Shown here: piece after piece, positions 51,578 through 61,047 of the stretch
Layout: every line of letters starts with the position of its first letter
How positions within the stretch are numbered: position 1 is the stretch's first letter
Source of the DNA: JBPOFY01 sp049889815
GTDB taxonomy: Bacteria; Verrucomicrobiota; Verrucomicrobiia; Opitutales; Coraliomargaritaceae
Assembly (NCBI GenBank): GCA_049889815.1
Contig: JBMHCR010000007.1
Coordinates: forward strand, 165,304 to 229,303
Reading direction: 5' to 3'
Length of the DNA: 64,000 nucleotides
Notes under the pieces: generated by a model
Told to the model about the DNA's origin: nothing
Seen by the model: only the letters and a program-made list of their open reading frames with translations
Databases searched by the model: none
Made by a program: the position numbers and the translations under genes

Positions 51578-52348
51578 TTACATCTGCTTATCAGCATCTG
51601 AACCACGCATAAGAAATTTGCGAACGGTCGAATTTGCCTGCGGATCGTCAACGATCTTCTGCGGACACTCATCGCAGATAGCACGCTTGGAAGCGACATC
51701 CAAAAACAATGCGCGATCGGCAATCGCAAAGATACTCGCCAATTCATGGCTTACTACCACGACTGTCGCCCCTAAAGCATCGCGCAACTCTAAAATCAAA
51801 TCATCGAGGCGGCGAGAGCTTAGAGGATCGAGCCCGGCCGATGGTTCGTCAAAAAAGAGAATCTCTGGATCTAAAGCGATAGCTCGCGCAAGCCCTGCTC
51901 GCTTACGCATACCTCCGCTCAACTCAGATGGATAGCGTTCCCCAAATCCCGCAAGGCCGACAAGTGATAATTTAAATTCCACAATTTCGCGAATTTCGTT
52001 CGGCTTTAAATCAGTATACTCCTCAAGCGGCAGCCCGACATTCTCGGCGACAGTCATCGAACTCCATAGTGCCCCACTCTGATAAAGCACACCAAAGCGC
52101 CGACGAATCGCTTCGCTGGTCTCTGAATCCGGATCAAACAACTGGTCACCGTAGCGAATCGTGCCTTTCGTTGCACGCTCAAGACCAATAAGGTGTTTCA
52201 ACAGGGTGCTCTTACCACAGCCACTACCACCCATAATGACTTTCACCTCCCCTCGGCGCACAGTGAAGTCCAGCTCCTCCATTACCAAATAATTCCCATA
52301 ACTCATGGTGAGCTTCTCTACGGTAATGATAGTGTCGTTTTCGAACAT
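51578..52348 (-). CDS. MlaF-type ABC ATP-binding protein
   Basis: A 256-residue ATPase starting at ATG 52348. Walker A is GGSGCGKST, the signature LSGGMRKR, Walker B ILFFDEPSAGLDP. It resembles MlaF, the ATPase of the phospholipid transporter. It lies 2 nt after the permease gene and 40 nt before mlaD. Confidence 0.92.
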   Translation of the reverse strand: MFENDTIITVEKLTMSYGNYLVMEELDFTVRRGEVKVIMGGSGCGKSTLLKHLIGLERATKGTIRYGDQLFDPDSETSEAIRRRFGVLYQSGALWSSMTVAENVGLPLEEYTDLKPNEIREIVEFKLSLVGLAGFGERYPSELSGGMRKRAGLARAIALDPEILFFDEPSAGLDPLSSRRLDDLILELRDALGATVVVVSHELASIFAIADRALFLDVASKRAICDECPQKIVDDPQANSTVRKFLMRGSDADKQM

Positions 52349-52350
52349 GG

Positions 52351-53490
52351 TTAAATCCCAAGCATGTGAAAGGCCACAGCGAAGATTGCATCGGCGATAA
52401 CGATCCATGTAATCGAGGTGACGACTGCAGACGTCGTCGCCTGTCCAACTGCCGTTGCATCACGCCCGCAGTTTAAACCACGATAGCAACCAGCAACTGC
52501 GATAATGAGACCGAAGACAGCACTCTTTACGATTCCGGCGAACAAGTCATTCAAGCCAACCGCAAGCTCAGCCTGATTGAAATATTGAATCACGCTGACT
52601 TCCGAGATCGCCACAGCGACTACCATGCCGCCCAGTATGCCAACAATGTTGGCACAGGCACACAGCAATGGCATCATGAGGACGAGGACGATGACTCGAG
52701 GAACTACCAAAAACTGCATCGGTGAGATTCCGAAGCTTGTCAGCGCGTCCACCTCCTCGTTTACTTGCATGCTACCGATCTGGGCTGCAAAAGCCGCGCC
52801 TGTGCGACCCGACATGATCACACCCACCATGACCGCTCCCAGCTCACGAGTCATCGCAAGCCCAACCAAGTCAGCAACATAGATATCGGCAGCAAATTTC
52901 TGTAGCTGAATGACTCCGATAAACGCAATTATCAGTCCCGTAAGAAAACTCAATAGACTGACAATTAACAAAGCACTGGGTCCGGTTGAATGCAGCAGGT
53001 AGAGAAAATCTTTCCAGCGCAGCTGGGCCTTTCCTCGCATTAACGTAAATATACCGATCACCAACTGACCGAGAAAATCGACGTATCGTTCAATACCCTG
53101 ATAAACCCTGACAGAGTCATTACCGACTTTGCTTAAAAAATCAGGCTCTTTACCAGCAGCTGTTTTTTTCTGTTCGGGAACGGCTCGTGAAAGATTGATT
53201 AGATTCAACACACCCTCCGGCAAGCCCGACAAAGCACAGTCGACAGAATGTTCTTCTGACCAACGCAATACATCTCGCACGAGAATCAGCAGGGCTGTAT
53301 CCCATTGATTTAGAGCGCTTGTCTCGAAGCTTAGTTTGGTAAAGAAAGCTTTTTGAAATTCAGATGAGAGAAGTTCTCGAGCACTAAGACGTTCACTATC
53401 TAAGACCCAAGCTCCCGAAATAATCAGGCTTCGCGAGGATTCCACACCCTCGAGACTCAAACCTACCTGCGCTTCGAATTTTTTTGTCAT
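52351..53490 (-). CDS. MlaE-type ABC permease with N-terminal STAS-like segment
   Basis: A 379-residue protein starting at ATG 53490. The first 110 residues are soluble and STAS-like, followed by the MlaE permease (about 130-379) with the diagnostic GRTGAAFAAQIGSMQVNEEVDA stretch (in two parts) and five helices. MlaE works with MlaF and MlaD to move phospholipid between inner and outer membranes. The STAS part is normally a separate protein (MlaB), so this is a fused form. Confidence 0.88.
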   Translation of the reverse strand: MTKKFEAQVGLSLEGVESSRSLIISGAWVLDSERLSARELLSSEFQKAFFTKLSFETSALNQWDTALLILVRDVLRWSEEHSVDCALSGLPEGVLNLINLSRAVPEQKKTAAGKEPDFLSKVGNDSVRVYQGIERYVDFLGQLVIGIFTLMRGKAQLRWKDFLYLLHSTGPSALLIVSLLSFLTGLIIAFIGVIQLQKFAADIYVADLVGLAMTRELGAVMVGVIMSGRTGAAFAAQIGSMQVNEEVDALTSFGISPMQFLVVPRVIVLVLMMPLLCACANIVGILGGMVVAVAISEVSVIQYFNQAELAVGLNDLFAGIVKSAVFGLIIAVAGCYRGLNCGRDATAVGQATTSAVVTSITWIVIADAIFAVAFHMLGI

Positions 53491-53598
53491 GTTTTCAAGC
53501 CAGCGAAAACACCTTCGCTTGCCATCCCCAGCAAAGACAACCATTCCTGACACGCAAGCCTGCAGCAGACCCCCTTCCTATATAAAGCACATTTCACC

Positions 53599-54252
53599 AT
53601 GCAAACGATACTCTTCGATCTGGACGGCACGTTAGTCGATCACTTCACGACGATAGCCAACAGTATTGCCCATGCCCAACGAGAGCTAGGAATTGAAGAA
53701 ACTAGTTATGAGAAAGTCCGAGCAACAGTCGGTGGCGGCATTCATCTCACACTGACTCGTTTGATGGGAGCGGAGACAGCGGAAAAAGCATTTCCCATTT
53801 TCAACGAGCATTTCGAAGGCAACATCTTCGAAGGCCTCTTCGCCCTACCTGGAGCGACATGGCTGCTCGAACAGCTTCATGCGCGCGACAAATACCAGCT
53901 AGCTGTCTTCACTAATAAAAACGGTGAGCAGTCTCGCACGCTTACGAAGCACCTAGGAATGGATCCATGGCTGACTGCAAACATCGGGGCTGGTGATACC
54001 GAGTATCGTAAACCAGACCCGCTCTACACCGCTCACATGCTCGAAGTATTGGAAGCGGCTTCTGACGAAACCTTGCTCATCGGTGATTCACCATTTGATT
54101 TTGCAGCAGCTGAGGCGGGCTGCTTGCGCTGCTTATTGGTCGCCACCGGCAGTCATAGCAAAGAGCAACTCGCGAACGAGACCGGCGCTGAGGATATCTA
54201 CGAGAACCTATTCGAACTAGCTGAAGCAGAGTTCGGATTAAAACGACCCTAG
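53599..54252 (+). CDS. HAD-superfamily hydrolase, phosphoglycolate phosphatase-like
   Basis: A 217-residue HAD hydrolase: motif I is LFDLDGTLVD (about 5-14), motif II TNKN (about 110-113), the lysine lies in EYRKPDP, and motif IV is IGDSPFDFAAA (about 162-172). The helical cap follows motif I, as in Gph and PGMB-like proteins. It probably removes phosphate from a small sugar or glycolate; the substrate is not certain. It converges with the IMPase gene by a 4-nt overlap. Confidence 0.87.
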   Translation: MQTILFDLDGTLVDHFTTIANSIAHAQRELGIEETSYEKVRATVGGGIHLTLTRLMGAETAEKAFPIFNEHFEGNIFEGLFALPGATWLLEQLHARDKYQLAVFTNKNGEQSRTLTKHLGMDPWLTANIGAGDTEYRKPDPLYTAHMLEVLEAASDETLLIGDSPFDFAAAEAGCLRCLLVATGSHSKEQLANETGAEDIYENLFELAEAEFGLKRP

Positions 54253-55073
54253 ACCAGCCTCTCAATCTCAGATACGAACGGTTCCGTTCCTGCGAAATAA
54301 GGCGTAAACTCCATTCGCGGATGAAAGCTACGCATCGGAAACGGATCCTTGCCGATAAAATGAAACGGAATGCCCACCGCCCCACATAGGGCATGCGCAG
54401 CGGCAATATCCCAGACCTTGACGCGGTCATCCAACACCCCGGTTAAATAGCCCGTAGCAACATAGGCGGCAGTCAGCGCACCACTACCGAGGCAGCGCAC
54501 GCGATACTTCGCTAACATCGGGGCGAGTTGCGAGAGACGCTTCTCTTCGATCGGAAAATGCAACCCGACCATCGTTTGAGCCTCAGCAGCGGTGGCATCG
54601 CGATTGACCTTCTTCTGATCGCGTAACAAGCCGCGCCCTGGACCGCCCTCTAGCAGACTATCGCGGCTGTAGTCGTAAATGAAGCCATACACAGGCCTGC
54701 CCTCGTGCAGTAGCGCAAGTGAGATTGCACACACTGGAAAACCAAGAGCGAAATTGTTTGTGCCATCAATCGGATCGACCACCCAGGTAAACGGCGCATC
54801 TAGCTCCTGCTCTTCATCCAGTGGACTGGCCTCCTCACTGCAATAGTCGTCCTCAGCAAAATCACGGCGCAACTCCACAAATAGCTTCTCGGAAATCGCA
54901 AAATCGGCAAAGGTCACACGCGTATCATCCGCTTTCCACTCGCTCACGACTTGTCCGAACTGGCGCTTAAAAAAGTCGATCTGATCGCGCACTGCAACTC
55001 GCGCCGCATTGATACGGTGTCGAAGCTGAATGTCCAGCTGAGCTTGCGCCTGCCTACTGATGCGTTTCGTCAT
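54249..55073 (-). CDS. Inositol monophosphatase family protein
   Basis: A 274-residue phosphatase starting at ATG 55073. The metal-binding motif WVVDPIDGTNNFALG (about 92-106), the acidic EEA (about 76-78) and the C-terminal WDIAAAHAL (about 223-231) are those of IMPases. Members hydrolyse inositol phosphate, 3'-phosphoadenosine phosphate or other sugar phosphates. The substrate cannot be fixed. It is a single gene. Confidence 0.9.
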   Translation of the reverse strand: MTKRISRQAQAQLDIQLRHRINAARVAVRDQIDFFKRQFGQVVSEWKADDTRVTFADFAISEKLFVELRRDFAEDDYCSEEASPLDEEQELDAPFTWVVDPIDGTNNFALGFPVCAISLALLHEGRPVYGFIYDYSRDSLLEGGPGRGLLRDQKKVNRDATAAEAQTMVGLHFPIEEKRLSQLAPMLAKYRVRCLGSGALTAAYVATGYLTGVLDDRVKVWDIAAAHALCGAVGIPFHFIGKDPFPMRSFHPRMEFTPYFAGTEPFVSEIERLV

Positions 55074-55197
55074 AAACTGCTTCAATCAAGCGGGACTACG
55101 CCAGAGCACAAGGGCAAAGCGGGTTATATGAGCGGTTTCGAAATTACACGTATCGAATCCTTGCAAGAATCGACCAGTCAGTTAACCCTCCACTCAA

Positions 55198-56355
55198 ATG
55201 TGCCGTTTTTTCATTGCATTAATCGCCTGTTTGCTAGCCGACACTCTATTTGCGATAGAAAAAGAGGTCGGCGTCTGGCAGGTCTTGGAAAACTGCCGAC
55301 TCGTGCAATCTAACAACAATGACGGCGACAGCTTCTTGATCCAGTACGGGGACGAAACCGACGTATTTCGCCTCTATTACGTCGATACCCCCGAAGTGTA
55401 TCGGACCTACATCGATCGTGTTCGCGATCAAGCGCGCTACTTTTCCATAACAGCAGACTCCGTAATCGCCTCCGGAGAGCTGGCTACCCAATTCAGTAAA
55501 CTTTTCCTTACGGGCACATTCACCGTCTACACAAAGTGGGAAGACGCACGCGGATCCGGCAAGAAGCGCTACTTCGCCCTATTCAAAAAGCAGGGACGCT
55601 ACCTATCCATGGAGCTTGTAAAAAACGGACTCGCCCGTATCCATGGAATGCCGACCGAGCAGGCATGGCCGACTGGTTATCAGCCGCGCACTTTCATGAG
55701 CCGTTTGAAAAATACCGAGCGCACAGCACAGCGAGCTCGCACCGGAATTTGGGCATTTGCGGAATCTTCGGAGCAGATGAGTGGCTTGAATACCCTTTCA
55801 GAAAATACCGAAGGCAGGGGTAGTAGCGCGACCGCAACCCCGGTGCGTGTGAATCGTGGCTCCAGCAAGACCGGAATGGTCAACGTAAATACAGCGACTG
55901 CCGCAGAACTCGAAACACTGCCAGGTATCGGCCCTGTCCTCGCCCAGGCAATCATCCAATCGCGTCCTATTGCCTCGATCGAATCACTGGTGAATATATC
56001 CGGTATCAACAGCAAGAAACTCGCATCTTTTGAATCTCTCATCATCGTTGCAGAACCACCTCCACCACCGAAGACTGTGGAATACTACATGGCTGATCTA
56101 GAGCAGTACCTAAATACTGAAATCACTCTCACGATACAATCGGTAAGCAACAACGATGTGCCAAGCCCAGAAACCTTTCGCGCGGTCACCTTGAACTCCG
56201 CATTTGAGGGTGAAGCTAGCGGTAGTATAACCGCTTTTATTCCAGTTGAATTCTATGACTCATTCACCAAATTCTACAGTGAACCAGGAAAAGAATTTAA
56301 GGGCTTACTTTACAACCATGACGGCAAAACTGTAATCGTTTACCAAAGAAAATAA
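55198..56355 (+). CDS. Secreted SNase-like nuclease fused to a ComEA-type helix-hairpin-helix domain
   Basis: A 385-residue protein with a signal peptide (about 1-19). The staphylococcal-nuclease domain (about 30-185) keeps the catalytic set: DGDSF (42-46), Arg58 and VDTPE (62-66), with RYFAL later. A linker leads to a ComEA-like HhH module (about 223-285, VNVNTATAAELETLPGIG) that binds DNA non-specifically. A C-terminal domain of unknown type (about 295-385) closes the protein. It may cut or take up DNA in the periplasm. The nuclease-HhH fusion is uncommon. Confidence 0.85.
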   Translation: MCRFFIALIACLLADTLFAIEKEVGVWQVLENCRLVQSNNNDGDSFLIQYGDETDVFRLYYVDTPEVYRTYIDRVRDQARYFSITADSVIASGELATQFSKLFLTGTFTVYTKWEDARGSGKKRYFALFKKQGRYLSMELVKNGLARIHGMPTEQAWPTGYQPRTFMSRLKNTERTAQRARTGIWAFAESSEQMSGLNTLSENTEGRGSSATATPVRVNRGSSKTGMVNVNTATAAELETLPGIGPVLAQAIIQSRPIASIESLVNISGINSKKLASFESLIIVAEPPPPPKTVEYYMADLEQYLNTEITLTIQSVSNNDVPSPETFRAVTLNSAFEGEASGSITAFIPVEFYDSFTKFYSEPGKEFKGLLYNHDGKTVIVYQRK

Positions 56356-56381
56356 GCCCAACAGCATGTTCAGCGACATAG

Positions 56382-57200
56382 ATGAGTTTACAAAACTTCA
56401 AACAATACCTCATTAAAGAGGGACAAAACGACGATCTCAGTAAGGTTCGATCCGATCCTTGGGAGGATGCTCCCTCTACTAAAGAAGAAGCCAATGCAGA
56501 ATTACACGATCTGCATATTAAACTCGGTGAGTTACAACAGAAGTTCTTCGTGGATCGCCGCAAAAAGCTGCTCTTTGTCTTACAGGGAATGGATACCAGT
56601 GGTAAAAACGGCACTATAAAAAATGTATTCCGCGGTGTAAACCCACAAGGCGTGCATGTCGCCAGTTTTGAAAAACCCTCGACCCGAGAGATCAATCACG
56701 ATTACCTTTGGCGCGTGCACAAACGCACCCCTGCTAATGGTGAAATCATGATTTTTGACCGCAGTCATTACGAGGATGTACTGGCCGTGCGCGTCAATCA
56801 TTTGAAAGCTGAGGAAGTCTGGCGAAAGCGCTTTCGCCACATCAACGATTTCGAACAAATGCTCGCGGACGAAGGCACAGTCATCGTAAAATTTTTCCTC
56901 CACATCGATAAAGCGACACAAAAGCTACGCCTACAAAACCGACTCGACAACCCAGCCAAGAATTGGAAGTTCGACCCTTCGGATGTAGTTGCCCGTGGCA
57001 AGTGGGACGCATACTTCAAGGCCTACGAAGAAGTTTTTGCAAAGACCAGTCAGCCTCACGCACCCTGGTATATTATACCTGCCAACAAGAAGTGGGCGCG
57101 CAACGTGCTCGTCGCACGTATTGCCGTCGCCTGCCTAGAAGACATGCACCTTAGCTATCCGGACGTGGATTATGATCCAAGCGAGGTGCAGATTGATTAG
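56382..57200 (+). CDS. ppk2: Polyphosphate kinase 2 family protein
   Basis: A 272-residue PPK2. The Walker A motif is QGMDTSGKNGTI (about 69-80), the lid and Walker B region carry FDRSHYEDVL (about 126-135), and RLQNRLDNPAKNWKFDPSD (about 186-204) is typical. PPK2 enzymes phosphorylate nucleotides with polyphosphate. The single-domain length fits class I or III enzymes. It lies 26 nt after the nuclease gene. Confidence 0.93.
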   Translation: MSLQNFKQYLIKEGQNDDLSKVRSDPWEDAPSTKEEANAELHDLHIKLGELQQKFFVDRRKKLLFVLQGMDTSGKNGTIKNVFRGVNPQGVHVASFEKPSTREINHDYLWRVHKRTPANGEIMIFDRSHYEDVLAVRVNHLKAEEVWRKRFRHINDFEQMLADEGTVIVKFFLHIDKATQKLRLQNRLDNPAKNWKFDPSDVVARGKWDAYFKAYEEVFAKTSQPHAPWYIIPANKKWARNVLVARIAVACLEDMHLSYPDVDYDPSEVQID

Positions 57201-57267
57201 GATCCGCAAAAGGTTTAAGTCGAATTTGACTGTAAACGATCAATTCGTTTCGAGAGACTTCAAAACC

Positions 57268-59802
57268 CTACAAGGCCCCATCGATCGCATTGCCTTCAAG
57301 GCCCCGACGATCGATGTCGCTCGTCTGGGTAGAGAAGATAACCGCAGGAACTTCAACCGGTGCTTCCAGTATTAGCTTCAGTTCAGCAGTCTCAAGTCCT
57401 TCCGACCTTGCAATGACCTTTGCTTCTCCCGCTTCGCGGCCAACCTTGACCAGTAGCTGCGCGAGACCGTGATAGGCTTTTCGAAAATCGACTTTATCAG
57501 ACTCGTGGCTAATCGGGTTACCATTGCCCACTCCGAGGTTGGAGATCGCACCTTCAAATTCGAAATGGATATCGTTATCTGCAGTCGGAATAAAGCGACC
57601 TTCAGTATCCACGATTTCGACACGAATAATACCCGCATCTCGTCCATCAGCAGTCAGAATCTCACGATCGGCAATCAAACGTATACCTGCCGGTTCGCCG
57701 GTGGTTTCTATACGATTGCGCATCACCTCCGAGCCCTCACTGTCGTAGCCAATGGCCTCAATATGACCTGCCTCATAGGGCACCGCCCATACAATTTTAC
57801 CGTCCTTTGGCATCGGCTTACGCCCTTGAGACGCACCGTTGTGGAAAAGCTCAACCGCAACGCAATTACTATATGCCCAGACATCAACGACTTTACCTTC
57901 TTCATCCCAATTCCAATGCGGGAAGATATGGAGTACCGGTTGATCTGACCACCAAGACTGGTGATAATAGAAGACATCCTTCGGATACCCACAAAGATCC
58001 ATCAAACCATAGCGCGTAATCACCGCGGGCCAACCAAATGGATAGGTCTCACCGCGATAATCAAAACCAGTCCAGAGGAAGGTGCCACCAAGGAAGTCAC
58101 GATTTGAACAGTCCTGCCAGGTGTCCTCAACTGAACGCGCCCATGGAGTCATGGTCTCATTGTAGGCTGTCGAATCACCCTCACGCTCAGGGTTCAGGTC
58201 CTGATAATTGTCGATACCCAGGGATTCCACATCTGGCAGATGCGGTTCACCGCGGTAATATTCCTGCCCATAAAGACCACGAGTCGCACCAGAGCCACCG
58301 GACTCGCCCGCAAGCAGCGGCCAGTCAGGATATTTTTCATGGAATTCGTCGTAGCGCTCACCTTCACAGAAAATCTCCCCCTTTTTATCACGGCGTGAGG
58401 TATAGTTGGCTCCAAATACATCGATTCGAAATCCGTTATTATTAAAGTTATCGGCGATCTCGTTGAAATCGCAGTTAGCCGAATAGGTGCAGAGACGGGT
58501 CGGGTCGATCTGATGCGCACGGTCCTGCATCCGTTGCAAGATACGCACTCCAGAAATCCCTTCCTGAATCAGCATCTCCTCATTACCAAGCGACCAAAGA
58601 ATGACGCAGGGGTGATTGCGATCGCGGTAGATCAACGAATCCATCTGCGACATCAACTCCTTTGAAGTGCCAGGCATGCGAACTTCGTCCATGACCAATA
58701 TGCCAAGGCGATCACAGATATCCAGCAAGGCAGGCGTTGGCGGGTTGTGCGAAGTACGCATCGCATTGCAACCCATCGACTTCATTTGTTGCACACGCCA
58801 CTTCTGTAAGCTGTCTGGAATCGCGATACCAACTCCAGCGTGGTCCTGGTGGTTGCACACTCCCTTAAGCTTGATTGGCTTACCGTTCAGCGAGACGCCC
58901 TCACGTCCGTCAAATTGGATCGAACGAACCCCAAAAGCTGTCGTGTAGGTGTCAACCACCTCACCCTCAATCAACACCTCTGTAAGCACTGAGTAAAGCA
59001 CGGGTGTCTCAGGCGACCACATGGAAGGCTTCGCCAAGGTAATTCCCTGATCCACAGCGCCTGAAGACATGTATGCGAGTTCAATCGCGCTCTCATCTCT
59101 TCCGACTACAGCACCACTAGCATCTAAAAACGTCGAACGAACAAGCGCTGAAGCGGCTTCGCGACCATCGTTTTTAATGCTTACCTCTAAGCTCACCTCC
59201 GCACTATCTGGAGCAACTTCGTGAGCCACCTCCGTACGGACACAAGTCCCACAATAGGGAACACGCACAGGCGCTTGCTTAACCATACGCACATCACGGT
59301 AAATGCCCCCACCCTCGTAAGACCAAAGTTCAAAACCTCGCGCGTCGACACGAATCGCCAGTGCATTGAGTTCTCCATAGTTGAGCAACTCGGTGATATC
59401 GAAATCGAAACTCGTATATCCAGAAATGTGACGCCCTACAAAGTGGCCATTGAGCCAGATCTCGCAGTCACGATAGATACCGTCAAACTGTAGGGATATC
59501 CGCTTACCATCGTCATCTGCAGGGATCTCAAACACCTTCCGATACCAGCCAATATTCACGGGTAAGGAACCATGCACCTCGTTAGCATCCGACGAAAACT
59601 CACCTTCGATAACAAAATCATGAGGCAGGTTCACCGCTTTCCAATCGCCGTCCGGATAAGCGGGCTTGGAGAGGCCGTTGTTGCCTGCTTTCATCCATTC
59701 AGGCGCCTCGAAGCGACTCTCGTGGATGGCGGCAAAATTACGTTCTTGAATGTCCCCGAGGTGGAACTTCCAACCGGGATTCATACAGAAAACTTGCTTC
59801 AT
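57268..59802 (-). CDS. Glycoside hydrolase family 2 protein (beta-galactosidase-like)
   Basis: An 844-residue GH2 enzyme: an N-terminal sugar-binding sandwich (about 40-190), an Ig-like domain (about 195-305) and a catalytic TIM barrel (about 310-600) with the acid/base Glu in ILWSLGNEE (about 404-412) and the nucleophile in LLAGESGGSGATRG. Two or more beta domains follow (from about 640), as in DUF4982-type GH2. No signal peptide, so it acts in the cytosol. It lies 9 nt downstream of the other GH gene in the same operon. Confidence 0.92.
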   Translation of the reverse strand: MKQVFCMNPGWKFHLGDIQERNFAAIHESRFEAPEWMKAGNNGLSKPAYPDGDWKAVNLPHDFVIEGEFSSDANEVHGSLPVNIGWYRKVFEIPADDDGKRISLQFDGIYRDCEIWLNGHFVGRHISGYTSFDFDITELLNYGELNALAIRVDARGFELWSYEGGGIYRDVRMVKQAPVRVPYCGTCVRTEVAHEVAPDSAEVSLEVSIKNDGREAASALVRSTFLDASGAVVGRDESAIELAYMSSGAVDQGITLAKPSMWSPETPVLYSVLTEVLIEGEVVDTYTTAFGVRSIQFDGREGVSLNGKPIKLKGVCNHQDHAGVGIAIPDSLQKWRVQQMKSMGCNAMRTSHNPPTPALLDICDRLGILVMDEVRMPGTSKELMSQMDSLIYRDRNHPCVILWSLGNEEMLIQEGISGVRILQRMQDRAHQIDPTRLCTYSANCDFNEIADNFNNNGFRIDVFGANYTSRRDKKGEIFCEGERYDEFHEKYPDWPLLAGESGGSGATRGLYGQEYYRGEPHLPDVESLGIDNYQDLNPEREGDSTAYNETMTPWARSVEDTWQDCSNRDFLGGTFLWTGFDYRGETYPFGWPAVITRYGLMDLCGYPKDVFYYHQSWWSDQPVLHIFPHWNWDEEGKVVDVWAYSNCVAVELFHNGASQGRKPMPKDGKIVWAVPYEAGHIEAIGYDSEGSEVMRNRIETTGEPAGIRLIADREILTADGRDAGIIRVEIVDTEGRFIPTADNDIHFEFEGAISNLGVGNGNPISHESDKVDFRKAYHGLAQLLVKVGREAGEAKVIARSEGLETAELKLILEAPVEVPAVIFSTQTSDIDRRGLEGNAIDGAL

Positions 59803-59811
59803 ATAGTTGTC

Positions 59812-60843
59812 TTAATTGATCTTAAGAACGACGCCTGAGGAGGTATTATACTTACCCCCCACAATGGCACAGAAGAGATATTCCGGCTTTCCATCTTTCA
59901 TCAATATCTGAGGCCGCTCAAAACGTCCCTCGCGTTCCAGACCATTCGGCGCTTCGGGTAAATACTCTTGAGAATTCAGATAGGCGATCTGCGGATTTGC
60001 GCTCCAATCAAATCCGTCTTTGGACTCCATATAGAGGCCATACTCATGGTTAAAAAAGCCCATATCGCGCAGTACCATTTTATAGACTCCATCCTCCTGC
60101 CAGATGAAAGCATCTTCAGTCTGCGCATTGGGAATACGCTCGCGCATATTGATGATCGGATTGCCTTCGAACTTGGTATATGGACCGTCGGGCGCCGAGG
60201 CTGTAGCGACTCCGTACTGGCGATTAGTGTTATGACCAGCGTCCTCAGTAGCGGGTCGCATACCCGTGGCTAAGTCCTTGTTCCAATCACCGACATTCCA
60301 GCCTTTGAAATACAAACGGCATTCGCCGTCAGGCGCCCTTACGAAGGCAGGATTCGAGGTAACCGCGCTATCCCAATCGTTCAACTCGTCCGGACCAGCT
60401 TCGATGAGCGGTTCATCTTGGCGTTCCCATGGACCATAAAGTGACTTCGACTTAGCCACACCGACGCGTTTGCTGGTACAGAGGCCATCGTTGTTGCCCA
60501 TGTAAAAAAGATAATAAGTATCATCGACCTTATGTATGGTCGGGTTGTGAATGGTCATTGCATCCCAATAATCGCCACCACGTCCCTCGAGTGCAGTCTC
60601 TAAAATCGTATAGGGCCCTTCGGGATGCGGTGCTACGGCATGGCCAATTTGGCTACATTCAAGCCACCCCTTGTGTGCAGCTTCATTCACCCATTTAGAA
60701 TAGAATACGTGCACCTTACCCTCATCGTCATAGATCGGCGAACAGCCCCAGACATTATTGTCCGGATCCTCTAGTATACGACCGACCCCTTCCAGGCGGC
60801 GGGCGAAATCTGACAGGTTTGACTCTATATTGGTCTTCATCAT
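59812..60843 (-). CDS. Five-bladed beta-propeller glycoside hydrolase (GH43/GH117-like)
   Basis: A 343-residue protein starting at ATG 60843 (or the adjacent ATG 60840). Five blade-like repeats are seen: NVWGCSPIYDDEGKVHVFYS, HNPTIHKVDDTYYLFYMGN, TSNPAFVRAPDGECRLYFKG, AQTEDAFIWQEDGVYKMVL and FERPQILMKDGKPEYLFCA. The clan includes GH43 and GH117; family cannot be fixed by eye. No signal peptide, so cytosolic. It is first of the GH operon and divergent from the LacI gene. Confidence 0.83.
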   Translation of the reverse strand: MMKTNIESNLSDFARRLEGVGRILEDPDNNVWGCSPIYDDEGKVHVFYSKWVNEAAHKGWLECSQIGHAVAPHPEGPYTILETALEGRGGDYWDAMTIHNPTIHKVDDTYYLFYMGNNDGLCTSKRVGVAKSKSLYGPWERQDEPLIEAGPDELNDWDSAVTSNPAFVRAPDGECRLYFKGWNVGDWNKDLATGMRPATEDAGHNTNRQYGVATASAPDGPYTKFEGNPIINMRERIPNAQTEDAFIWQEDGVYKMVLRDMGFFNHEYGLYMESKDGFDWSANPQIAYLNSQEYLPEAPNGLEREGRFERPQILMKDGKPEYLFCAIVGGKYNTSSGVVLKIN

Positions 60844-60929
60844 GAGTGAAAGTGGTTTATTTTTCCACGAGTATAACCTCATGGACTGATGTCTCGACAA
60901 GCCCGAAGTCAAAGAATCTACAAACTAAA

Positions 60930-60941
60930 GCTAAGTTTAGC
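60930..60941. promoter_or_regulatory. Candidate LacI-type operator
   Basis: GCTAA-GT-TTAGC is a 12-bp inverted repeat in the gap between the divergent GH operon and the lacI-family gene. Its position suits an operator for the GH operon. LacI sites often have a central CG, which this lacks. Confidence 0.35.
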
Positions 60942-61012
60942 GTTGCAGAAATTTCACTTTGCAAGTGCCTCAAAATGAGCGGATGAACAACTACACTAAG
61001 TAAAGTATGCAA

Positions 61013-61041
61013 TTGACAGGTAATCTAACGCGTAAAGTAAT
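61013..61041 (+). promoter_or_regulatory. Candidate promoter for the LacI-family gene
   Basis: TTGACA (61013-61018) is followed after 17 nt by AGTAAT (61036-61041). The start would fall at or near the ATG (61048), giving a leaderless or nearly leaderless mRNA. Confidence 0.4.
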
Positions 61042-61047
61042 CGCGCT

